From positions 1,426,001 to 1,490,000 of the forward strand of contig JARGXX010000095.1 of the NCBI GenBank assembly GCA_030374765.1: 64,000 nucleotides of DNA, in the 5' to 3' direction. The position numbers were made by a program, and so were the translations under genes. Source of the DNA: Agarophyton chilense. Its lineage: Eukaryota; Rhodophyta; Florideophyceae; Gracilariales; Gracilariaceae. Positions 38,565-47,131 of this stretch are shown here, piece by piece. Numbering within the stretch: position 1 is the stretch's first letter; each line of letters opens with the position of its first letter. Under the pieces are notes generated by a model. The model did no database searches and was not told the origin of the DNA. It saw only the letters and a program-made list of their open reading frames with translations.

Positions 38565-40598
38565 TTATTTCTTGTACAATACTTTGACTGTGGTGAGGTT
38601 TGCTGTTACTTTGTTGCGCCTATTCCGATGAGACTTGGATGATAGCAATGCTTCCGTTGATATTACGGCGTTGTATATGTCAGGACGAGAGTGGCGAAAG
38701 ACGTTTTTGTGGTGATAGAATGCGAAGCAGTTGACATGGAATCCCCGTTTGCATACATTGCAGGAGTACGTCGTGTACCGGTCACTCGTAGTTGCTGAAA
38801 GGACATTGCACAAAAGACACCGGACGCTCTTCTTCCCCTCCGTCTCAAACAACATGTGAATTGCTTCTGCCGCTGTACTGCCTACCGCAGCACGCCGATC
38901 ATCGCTGCTCGTTGGAGAAATGTTGGAAAGCGACGCTCGTATCTGCTGGTATTCGAGGTGGTCCGCTACCAGCTGCTGGATTATCCGTTGCTTCATGAGA
39001 CCAACATCGATAATGGTGTCCCCCGGCTTTGTGATGGCGTTGAGAAGGGCATGAGCATTTATTATGCTCGCGTCGAGGACGAAAGTGAGTAGACTCATGG
39101 ACACCCGCCTCTCTTTCCGAACAGTTGCGAAGGTAGAACGAAATTGATCGAAGCGATCCACTGCATTCATAAATAAGTTATAAGCTACAATGATTGAAGG
39201 CACTTGTAGTGTTGTGCGTCGCACTGATTCCTTACCGATCCATCGTTGCAAAGGCGCGAGTCCGTGCACGCAATTGACAGCGTGCTCATCGGGGGTATGG
39301 ATGCGGGAAGTTGGTGTGTCTGCCAAGTCGTTGGTGTAAAACGACACAACAGAGCGGTCCTTGAACACGACAAAACCCGCCTTCTTTGCCAATTGAAGGG
39401 GAGTTTTCGGATCTTCGCCTTTGTGGAACACCTGTACTAAGCGCCATTCTCCGCGTTGGGCATGTTTGAGGCTGTCAATAGCCTCCTTCAGGGCTGATCT
39501 GTTAGCACCATCGACAGTATTGAACCGCACAGTACCGAGCACCCTGCATTCTCCATCACTAAGACGATCCAACTGGCGGGCCAGAACGTGGCGTGTGTAG
39601 AAGTTGTCTATGACCATCAACCGGCCATGTTCTGGCGTGGGGTGCAACTGGGTTTGGTGCGCCATCTGTGCGCACCACAAAGCAGATGGTTTAGGCTTCG
39701 GCAACAAGGTGCCATCCACCTTACGCTCCACAGCCCCGCGAAGGTTTCGAAAAACATTTGTGTACCTCTGTACTGGCGTCTGACCAGATTTGTTTCCAGA
39801 ACCATTGTCCTGCAGGCTGTGGAGGTAAGCGTGTGACCAACCAACAACAGCGTAAAACCTTATGCCGAACTTGACTGGTTTTGAATTCATGTAGGAACGG
39901 GCTGCGGTACGTCCTTTACAACGGATTGTGTTTTCGTCGAGCGAGCTGACCCCAACAGGAATCGCCAGGGTGGCAGCGTTTCTCACAAAATGCTCGAGAA
40001 GCTGCCGACTGTGCCATAGAGGGTCAGCAAGTGCGAAATCAGGAGTGTAGCAAGCATACAATCGAAGAGCTGCTCGAATGCTCATGAAAGTATCGCGTGC
40101 CATAATCTTCTTGAAGAAAGGAATCCCTATAAGATCTGAATTACACCAGTAGTCTCGAAGACGATTCAGACGGTGCAGTGAAGTCGCCAGCTCAAGGCCC
40201 AGATACGCATGCAGTTCGTCCATTCTGAGCGGCTTGATTCTCCGCCCACGTTTGAGAAGCTCCCTGCTTGTCCAATCTCGAACGCACTTTAGATAAGAAG
40301 ATTTCAAAAACAAACTAAACAAGCCCAGTTCCTGTCTGTGAGAGTAGGCGCGTCTAAAAAGTTGCGATTTAGCCAAATAGAGCCCGCTGCGTTCTCGCCA
40401 TCTTGCACAGTATGGAACCGTTTCGTACAATGTTTTCTTTTCAGCGGCTCCTAGAGCAATTACCAAAAACTCTTCGTCATCTACTGTGTCCCAGTAGAGC
40501 TCCCCTTCTCTTTCAAAAGCACCATCGGCTGCATTGTGAGGAACGTGAACATTATCTTCTCTGTGGGTGATGGCAGTCTGAGAAGGAGCATTTGTCAT
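38565..40598 (-). CDS. PiggyBac-like transposase (DDE_Tnp_1_7)
   Basis: ATG 40598 (MTNAPSQTAITHRED) gives 677 aa; the frame extends to a TTG at 40628. The catalytic triad fits VSSLDENTIRCKGR (Asp ~221), MVIDNFYTRH (Asp ~331) and MNAVDRFDQFRS (Asp ~481). The insertion and dimerisation regions have normal length. The C-terminus is a Cys/His finger, VRCLLCNVLSATTSDRY then YSCNVCKRGFHVNCFAFYHH, of the cross-brace/PHD-like type found at the end of piggyBac enzymes. These proteins cut and paste at TTAA, and TTAA is seen at both ends. No stop or frameshift. Very sure. Confidence 0.95.
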   Translation of the reverse strand: MTNAPSQTAITHREDNVHVPHNAADGAFEREGELYWDTVDDEEFLVIALGAAEKKTLYETVPYCARWRERSGLYLAKSQLFRRAYSHRQELGLFSLFLKSSYLKCVRDWTSRELLKRGRRIKPLRMDELHAYLGLELATSLHRLNRLRDYWCNSDLIGIPFFKKIMARDTFMSIRAALRLYACYTPDFALADPLWHSRQLLEHFVRNAATLAIPVGVSSLDENTIRCKGRTAARSYMNSKPVKFGIRFYAVVGWSHAYLHSLQDNGSGNKSGQTPVQRYTNVFRNLRGAVERKVDGTLLPKPKPSALWCAQMAHQTQLHPTPEHGRLMVIDNFYTRHVLARQLDRLSDGECRVLGTVRFNTVDGANRSALKEAIDSLKHAQRGEWRLVQVFHKGEDPKTPLQLAKKAGFVVFKDRSVVSFYTNDLADTPTSRIHTPDEHAVNCVHGLAPLQRWIGKESVRRTTLQVPSIIVAYNLFMNAVDRFDQFRSTFATVRKERRVSMSLLTFVLDASIINAHALLNAITKPGDTIIDVGLMKQRIIQQLVADHLEYQQIRASLSNISPTSSDDRRAAVGSTAAEAIHMLFETEGKKSVRCLLCNVLSATTSDRYTTYSCNVCKRGFHVNCFAFYHHKNVFRHSRPDIYNAVISTEALLSSKSHRNRRNKVTANLTTVKVLYKK

Positions 40599-40862
40599 GC
40601 TTGTGTATACGGTATGTGGACGTAGCAAGACAACAAGTTAGGCCACATTTTTTGGCGGATGCCTGTGGTTTTGCATAAAGTGGATATTGTTCCTCAAAGC
40701 AGCGAGTAGCATAACACGCGGTTTGGTACGCATTGTATGTGGCATTCCTGTGCACTGAGGTGGAATGACGTTTGACATCGAAGAGACAGCGCCTCATAAC
40801 AACTGTTCTCATTGGCTCTACGCAGCGCAAATTCATGTGACAACCAACGAGGAACCGAAAAG

Positions 40863-40888
40863 CTTAACGCTATTATACTAGATATAAG
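40863..40888. repeat. Sub-terminal palindrome, piggyBac right end, inner copy
   Basis: A 26-bp imperfect palindrome starting CTTAACGCTATTATA and ending ATATAAG, related to the copies at 40952 and 36711. Confidence 0.65.
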
Positions 40889-40951
40889 CAAGGTAAACAC
40901 TTGGCAGGCTGAGAACCAAATGTTCCCGTCGTCACCCAATCATATTCATAC

Positions 40952-40977
40952 CTTAACTCTATTATAGTAGCGTTAAG
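40952..40977. repeat. Sub-terminal palindrome, piggyBac right end, outer copy
   Basis: A 26-bp imperfect palindrome starting CTTAACTCTATTATA and ending GCGTTAAG, 22 bp from the element tip, mirroring the left-end copy. Confidence 0.75.
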
Positions 40978-41372
40978 CTTCTAGGGTCAAAAGGGTTAAG
41001 GTGCAAGCAAACCTGGTCGTGGCGAAATTAATGTGGGCTGAACCGTAGGTGCCACATGTGAGACGTTCAACAAGAAATTCAAGTGCTCAGAAAAAGGCGC
41101 GAAAGTCATGCGAACGGTTCAATAAAGCACACGATTGCCAGTTCTGATTCTCCTGTGACTGATACTACCCATCGACTCCTCCCAACACTTATCTCTTTCT
41201 CCCCAAATGTCAGTGCCTACGAGTGGATCACCAATCGTCGCACCATTAACGTATTGTACAGCGACGAAACGCAGTCAACGACGACCGAAACCAACTCTCC
41301 GCACAAATTGAAACACCGCGTAACATCTCTAACCAAACTACATGTTCACCCGTTGAACAACCCAGCACACTC

Positions 41373-42838
41373 GTGAAAAGAAGAATACATAATGTGCTTA
41401 CCATCGCTGATCGCGCCAAATTTGTTGCCTGGATGGTAAACGAGTCAAACATAAATGGTTTACGACACATTATATCAAAAGCAGTGATACGTTTTGAGCT
41501 TTTGTTTCGTAGCTCCCAGAAGGCCAATCTGAAAAATGCCAGACGCCTTTGGCGCTCAAGATCACATTACACTAACGAATATGGGACTACGCAATCTTTC
41601 GGTGTGAATAAATCAATAACAAGAGAAACACACCAAGGTTTGAAAATGTTAAATCTCAAGGCATTGTGCGGGAGAGGACAGAAAATGAGATTGTGGGTCA
41701 ATGCGCTACATTTGGAAATGCTCGCAGAATTCGATCGCCTTCGGAAGTTGGGTGTCAAAGTCAACTGGAAGACTCTACAAAACCTTGCACTGCAGTTGAT
41801 TTCCACTTCGGAAAATCAGAGTTACCACAAGATTGGGCTTGAGCCTTCCGATAACAGACCTCTATCAAAACATATCACGCGACCGTGGATCCAAAACTTC
41901 ACGGACAAATATCGAATTGTATGCAGGGCCCAAACAAGAAAGCATCTTTTATCACCACAGAAGGAAGAAATGATTTATAAAGAGGTCGCTTTTCATCTCG
42001 GAAATCTTTGCAGAGCTTTCCGCAGCGGACAGCGAAATGAAGACGATGTGGAGAATGCAGACGAAACACATTTCGTGATAAACATGGACAAAAAAAGAAC
42101 CATGGGCTTTTTTGTGGAAAAGGAGGTAAAGTACTGCGATGTCGTGTCTGGTGGGGAGGGAATGACAATGGTGGTCAGAATCAGTGGAGGACGTAACGCA
42201 AGGATAGAACCAGTGTTCACGGTATTCCAGAACCAAAACCGCAGTTATCCTATCAAGGATGTCCCAGATGACGTGCCTTGTGTTTCGTACCGGAGCAGAC
42301 AGAAGGGCTGGATGGACACAGTTGTAATGCCGCAGTGTTTGGGAGAACAGAAAGTTATTTCGAGACTACCGCACAATCGAAAAAGAACTTTGTTTGTAGA
42401 CAATTGCAGTGGCCACAATCTCACAATCCCTCTTGCGGAAGCGCTCGAAAACATTCATACTGGGATTAGATACTTTCCTCCCAATGCCACACATCTTGTG
42501 CAACCGGCCGATTCGTTCGTCATTCTGAAAATCAAGAGTGCTTGGAATACGAGATGGGAGAACTACAAGATGAACAAGATTGCACAGGGGGCTTGGGGGC
42601 ATCAGGAAAACTGAAGAATCCTGGAAAAGCGTACTTTTTGAGGTTAGCAATGCTTGCTGTTCGTGATGTCAATCGTCAAAGAGATATTGATGGGTTAACG
42701 TACGCTCAGAAGGCAATGATTAGGACAGGTCTGTCATTGAATGTGAACGGGATATGGGAGGAGCGCCAGCTTTTCCCCAAGCTTCAAGAAATTGTGGCGA
42801 AACACCAAGATCACTTTGATGGTAAAGTGGTGGCGTAA
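41373..42838 (+). pseudogene. Pogo/jerky-like transposase with a frameshift
   Basis: The main frame (41373-42614) has no ATG at its start; internal ATGs are at 41433 and later. It shows an HTH-like N-terminus (TIADRAKFVAWMVNESN), a CENP-B-like second part (RPWIQNFTDKYRIVCRAQ), then the DDE core: ENADETHFVINMD, TLFVDNCSGHN, YFPPNATHLVQPADSF. The frame ends at 42614. The remaining ~80 residues (LKNPGKAYFLRLAMLAVRDV) continue in another frame to 42838. The break is near a GGGGG run at ~42590-42600, typical of a single-base indel. A further ORF (41083-41376) in another frame may hold more N-terminus. It is damaged but recognisable. Confidence 0.8.
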
Positions 42839-43046
42839 ATGCGATGTAGCGACTGATTCGAGAGACAGAGTGAAACGATACCCACATTATTCGGGTCTTA
42901 AAATTTAATGTGGCCCACATTATTTGCCTTTGCACCTTAAATAATGTGGTACAAGTGAACGTGTGGCCCACAATAATAGTGGTTTCTAGGAGATGATATA
43001 TCTCACCTTAATTATTGTGACCCACATTAATTGCAGTTACTGGGTG

Positions 43047-43135
43047 TATACGTTTGTACATTCGCGATTCTTACATATTCGTACGTACACTCTGCGAAAT
43101 ATTGTAACCTCTCCAGGGCAATTGCTCGTTCAGTG
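43047..43135. other. Short spacer between pogo element and LTR retroelement
   Basis: 89 bp starting with the duplicated TA. Its sequence does not match the right flank of the retroelement. Confidence 0.5.
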
Positions 43136-43546
43136 TGTAGAGCAACGCCCAGTTAGGGGATACTTGAAGATGCAACTCATAGAATGAGGGTTGACCCCTC
43201 CGAGGGTTATGACTATGATCCCCTCTAAGGTGTGCTGAGGTGGCACTGTTTTCTGGTTAGAGTTCGCCTATGAAGTGACAATTCGGATGGCCCATGGTTG
43301 GATTGGCCCCGTGATACACGTGGCTTATCTTTGGCACCGATTTTTGGATATTTATTAGAACGTTGGACTTTTGGGCCCTGACAGTGGGATCTCCACGTGT
43401 ATGGCCCTGAGCAGGTGTGCACTACTGTAATTAGTAGAGTTTAGTTAGTGGGCCCAACTTAGGGAGACGAGATCTGACAGTCCGAAGCTCAGAGTAAATG
43501 GAAACCAAGGTTGGTCTTCGATACCTTTAGAGGTTCTTCGTCGCCA
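43136..43546 (+). repeat. 5' LTR
   Basis: 411 bp, TGTAGAGC... to ...TCGCCA. Aligns throughout with 51153-51557. It has a 7-nt extra segment (ATTAGTA) near 43430. The upstream 5 nt (CAGTG) do not match the sequence after the 3' LTR. Confidence 0.9.
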
Positions 43547-44285
43547 TCGTTTCGGCCTTACAACCCGGAACGGGCTCTGGTTAGCAACGCCTGCGTAGGG
43601 ACACGACTCCACTTGGAGAGTGCCCACGTTTGGGTTCCGTGCAACCACTCCCTTGGGACCGCTCAGACGACCTGCGTGCACGATACCCCGTGGGGGTTCT
43701 GCTTACTTGTTGCGTGCTTTTTGTGTTTCCTTTCGAGGACAGGTTTTCGCCCCTGTATTGGGTTTCTTTTGTTGTTTCGCCCCTTTTCTGGTTCTCGGGT
43801 CCGGTGCCTGTTAGTGCCCGACCCTCGCCCCGTTTTTCCTCTTCGCCGGATTTTCCCCCATTCTTTGGGATACCCAGACCCATTCCCGACCCAACGGTTT
43901 CTACCCCTCACCTCCGTCGGTACTGCCGGAATCCCCCGTGGGAGTTACACCCCACACTACTGGTGGAACGGAGGGCTCTGTCTCTGAGTCTGCCTCCCCC
44001 AGGGAGCAAGGCTCCGAACACCTTGAGAGCACTTCCCGTCGCCGGGTTTTGCTCCACAAGTGGTCTCCCGACTTAGAATCCGTTCTCGGACTTTTGGGTT
44101 GGTCATCCACGTGTTGGAATATCTCTTGGAAGAGGAAGCACCGTCGTGAAGATTTGTTGTAGTGGTCCTCTTTGGAAAGGGTGGAATTGGTTTCTATTTT
44201 TGTTTTGTGTTATGTCATCCGTTCTCCGGGAATCTCGTGATCGAATTTCATCGTTACCCCGAATCGTCGGTGTCGGGTCTGCAGC

Positions 44286-45389
44286 ATGTCGCCGCCTACC
44301 CGTGGTTCCAGGACTGGATCGAACCGTCAAGCGAATTCAGTGCCCCCGGCCCCGCCTAGGTCGAGGAGCTCAATTCCCGAAGATCGGAACGATTCCGGTA
44401 TCGATCCGGACACTCGGAGAGCACCCTCAGTGGTTTCAGGTCCTCGAGACGTCGTGGCTGTGGGCCCAGCTCCAGTGGTGGAGACCCCCTCAGCAGCCCC
44501 CCGAAGTCGGGCCGACCCTGAATTACAGCGCCTGGAGACTCGAATCGATATCGCCAACGCGGCTTACGTCGAGCTCCTTCAGGAGGTTACTACCCTCCGC
44601 CGCAAGGTGGAGGACGCCCAGGAGCGGGGAGTCGCCGATGACCTTCGTATCCTGAGGAGGGATGTGAACTCCCTTTTGGAAAGCTTTGGTACCCCTGGGG
44701 TCTTTATCCAGGAGTACTGGAGCCTCGTGGAGGAACACTGCGTGCAAGCGGAACGCTTCCGAGCTCGGCTGGACACCCTCGAGGCCATTATCCGTATGGA
44801 CGGAGACACAGAAGCCTCGAAGGATAAACCCGACGTTTCGGGAGACGAAGAACACCGCTCCGCTAAACGGGACCGCCGCAAGTCCAAGAAGAGGGTTCAC
44901 CTCCAAGAGGATTTATCGGATTCCGATCCCAATCGCTCGTCATCGAGTTCGTCCTCCGAATCTTCGGATAGTGAAGATGGACGCCGGTCATCCCGGGCGA
45001 CTCGGTCGAAGGCTACTTACACCTCTCAAGGGGCAATCCGTACCCGGAAGAAGAGTATGAAACACCTTGGATTAAGGGAGCTGAAGCCGACGAATCCTCT
45101 CTATCGGAAGCTGCTATCGTACCGCTATTACCGGTTGGATAACCCTTCGGGAGATCGAACATCCCGCGGAACGGGTAAGGTCAAGGACTACATCAAAAGG
45201 CTGAGCATCACCCTACAGAAGAGGGAGTTCACAGGAACAGACCCAATTCTGGTGCTCGATTTCCTTGCGAGGTTCGTCCAGGAGGCTGACATCCTCCGTA
45301 TGCGTGAAGCGCAAGCGTATCTTGCATTACCCTATTTCTTAAAGGGAATGGCTGAAGACCAGTTCAACTCCGTCCGTGGATCATCATGA
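44286..45389 (+). CDS. Retroelement gag, N-terminal part
   Basis: ATG 44286 (MSPPTRGSRTG) opens a 367-codon frame ending at TGA 45387-45389. It has a Pro/Ser/Arg-rich start, a coiled coil (ELLQEVTTLRRKVEDAQERG), a Ser/Asp-rich linker, and a capsid-like helical region (PLYRKLLSYRYYRLDNPSGD ... ITLQKREFTGTDPILVLDFL). The same frame continues after the TGA into the second gag block. The leader from the LTR to this ATG is about 740 nt. The protein would form the particle shell. A single point change (for example CGA to TGA) could explain the stop. Confidence 0.8.
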   Translation: MSPPTRGSRTGSNRQANSVPPAPPRSRSSIPEDRNDSGIDPDTRRAPSVVSGPRDVVAVGPAPVVETPSAAPRSRADPELQRLETRIDIANAAYVELLQEVTTLRRKVEDAQERGVADDLRILRRDVNSLLESFGTPGVFIQEYWSLVEEHCVQAERFRARLDTLEAIIRMDGDTEASKDKPDVSGDEEHRSAKRDRRKSKKRVHLQEDLSDSDPNRSSSSSSSESSDSEDGRRSSRATRSKATYTSQGAIRTRKKSMKHLGLRELKPTNPLYRKLLSYRYYRLDNPSGDRTSRGTGKVKDYIKRLSITLQKREFTGTDPILVLDFLARFVQEADILRMREAQAYLALPYFLKGMAEDQFNSVRGSS

Positions 45390-46316
45390 GCCTCGGAAGG
45401 GGGAGTCACGTGCTGGCCCGAAGCGGTGCAGTACCTCTTGAGGTCATGCGCTACTGGAAATGCGATTCAGGAAGCAATCCTTGCATTAAGGGATACGCGG
45501 CAGAAGCCGATGGAAACCGAAACGGTGTATTCAACTCGCTTGAATAAAGCGTTTCACCGATGCGGGAATGTATTCCCCGCCTACGAGAGATGCTCCATGT
45601 TTGTGGATGGTTTGGACCCCTCGATAAGGGCATTGGTTGCCCGACATCGGGAAGAGAAGCGCAAGCTGACCTACTTGGAACTGGTTCAGTACGCCCAGGC
45701 TGAGGGGGATACTCTCCGTGCCCGGCAGAACCGAAAGAGTCGGCCGACACGTGCACTCCTCGCCGATGGAGGTAACTCGTCTTTGTCACTCGCAGGAGGC
45801 CCTGCCCCTGTGGGGGTCAATGATAACATTCACTTCATGGGAACTAACCCCGAATCTATGGGTACGTCTGAATTGCCGTCGACATCCGCTCCGACTACGG
45901 ATGAAGACCCTGCGCTCTATACCCACGGACGGAGGGTGCCAACCGCATCGCTACCTTTTGCGAATACCGCTGCTCGGTTCTCTCGCCCCGGATGGAGGGA
46001 TACAGCACCACGTCGCGTGGATTCACGTCCACAACCGAACCCGGCAGAGCTGATTTGCTATTTGTGTTACCTCCGTGGTCACAAAGCACCAGACTGCACA
46101 TTTCCCCTGCGGAAGGGTTCACGAATTATCGCTCAGTACGAGGCTCTGACCCCTGAGGAGAAAGCTCGAGTCCCGAGTAGGTCCTATGAGGAACAAAGGA
46201 TACTCCGAGCTCACCTTGCTGACAGGGATACAGAACTTGTACCCGCGAACGGGGAACAACCGGTCCCCTTCGAGGCAGCTGCACCGAATTCGGTCGGGTC
46301 CGCTTCGAAAAACTAA
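45390..46316 (+). CDS. Retroelement gag, C-terminal part with zinc knuckle
   Basis: This is the same frame as the preceding gag block, downstream of its TGA. It carries the capsid end (AVQYLLRSCATGNAIQEAIL, RCSMFVDGLDPSIRALVARH) and a nucleocapsid-type knuckle CYLCYLRGHKAPDC (C-x2-C-x4-H-x4-C). It ends TAA at 46316 right before the protease frame. The first ATG is at about 45480-45510, so it would be translated only by readthrough or if the TGA is a mutation. Confidence 0.75.
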   Translation, partial: ASEGGVTCWPEAVQYLLRSCATGNAIQEAILALRDTRQKPMETETVYSTRLNKAFHRCGNVFPAYERCSMFVDGLDPSIRALVARHREEKRKLTYLELVQYAQAEGDTLRARQNRKSRPTRALLADGGNSSLSLAGGPAPVGVNDNIHFMGTNPESMGTSELPSTSAPTTDEDPALYTHGRRVPTASLPFANTAARFSRPGWRDTAPRRVDSRPQPNPAELICYLCYLRGHKAPDCTFPLRKGSRIIAQYEALTPEEKARVPSRSYEEQRILRAHLADRDTELVPANGEQPVPFEAAAPNSVGSASKN

Positions 46317-46318
46317 AC

Positions 46319-47092
46319 TTGGGAGTCTCCCCTGCGGGAGGGGCGTCTTCTAAGCCGGAGTTGAAGACGCCCGAGGCGCTCCAGCTTCGCTCCCCAGCTG
46401 TGACTATCCTTTCAAGGAGAACGGCTGACACCGACGTTAACTCGGGATACTTTAGTGTCCTCCGTCGCCCGTGGATACGGTCCCGTAATCTCCGTATTCC
46501 GGATCGAGTTATGGTAATGGCCAAGCGGAATTATAAAGTATTCGCCGACTTCGGCCTGTCCAACCAGTTTATGGTTCGTCAAGTATCTGTCCTGGATACA
46601 GGAGCCGCTCCTAACTTCATTCATGTTGAATTGTTACCCCCGCTGCTCCGGGTTCAAGTTCGTACCGGTCCACATTTGGATATCGCCGATGCGAACAACA
46701 ACCCGCTACGGACACTGGGTACAATTTCCCTCATGGTGAGGTTAGGCTCCTATCTCGTTCAACTAGAGTTTATTGTATGCAAGTCACTTGCAGCACCAGT
46801 CATACTGGGTTGTGACTTTTGCGACCGCTTCGTGGAAGCCATCCGTCCTCGGAGTAGAACTGTGGAACTCGAAGACGGGTCTACAATCCCAATCGTTCGT
46901 AAACCCTTACAGGGAGCAGCGCGAACACGCGTTCCTCTTCCCGTCGCGCAGGAATCTGTGAAGAAGGACCCGGTGTCTACACGGGTAAAGGTTGCGAAGT
47001 CAGTGGCTATCCCACCAGAAACCCAGGTTTGGGTCACAGTTGTTACCAAGCAAGTTGGTGTGCATGTGGTACAACCGAACCCGTCTCTGTAG
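46319..47092 (+). CDS. Retroelement aspartic protease
   Basis: The frame is -1 relative to gag and overlaps its end (sequence CGAAAAACTAAAC at the junction is not a canonical slippery heptamer). No ATG near its beginning. The active-site motif is VLDTGAAPNFI, and the flap region and VILGCDFCDRFVEAI follow. It would mature the Gag and Pol proteins. It ends with TAG 47090-47092, after which the frame stays open and holds the reverse transcriptase. Confidence 0.85.
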   Translation: MGVSPAGGASSKPELKTPEALQLRSPAVTILSRRTADTDVNSGYFSVLRRPWIRSRNLRIPDRVMVMAKRNYKVFADFGLSNQFMVRQVSVLDTGAAPNFIHVELLPPLLRVQVRTGPHLDIADANNNPLRTLGTISLMVRLGSYLVQLEFIVCKSLAAPVILGCDFCDRFVEAIRPRSRTVELEDGSTIPIVRKPLQGAARTRVPLPVAQESVKKDPVSTRVKVAKSVAIPPETQVWVTVVTKQVGVHVVQPNPSL

Positions 47093-47131
47093 ACGCGGCG
47101 TCAACTCGCCCTTGCGAATGGGGTTGTCTCC

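Larger units (their letters stand above)
36687..40999 (-). mobile_element. Complete piggyBac-like DNA transposon with accessory ORF
   Basis: The element is bounded by TTAA on both sides (36687-36690, 40996-40999), the piggyBac target duplication. Inverted ends are 36687-36703 and 40983-40999, 17 bp with one mismatch, beginning TTAACCCTTTTGA. Three 26-bp imperfect palindromes lie sub-terminally (36711-36736, 40863-40888, 40952-40977). It encodes an intact transposase (minus) and a convergent accessory ORF (plus). About 1.2 kb at the left (36780-38000) is C/T-rich and non-coding, with host-leader-like composition. The element looks young and potentially autonomous. Confidence 0.92.
36619..43046 (+). 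mobile_element. Pogo/Tc1-mariner-like DNA transposon, interrupted by piggyBac
   Basis: Terminal inverted repeats are 36619-36645 and 43020-43046: 27 bp starting CACCCAGTAACTGC, differing at two bases. TA flanks both ends (36617-36618, 43047-43048), as expected for Tc1/mariner/pogo insertions. Sub-terminal copies of a TGTGGCCCACATTATT-type motif are at 36673, 42909, 42962 and about 43016, likely transposase-binding sites. The transposase gene lies in 41373-42838. A piggyBac-like element (36687-40999) sits inside; without it the element would be about 2.1 kb. Both flanks of the piggyBac insert match, in order, the inverted arm at the right end, confirming that they were once contiguous. Confidence 0.9.
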
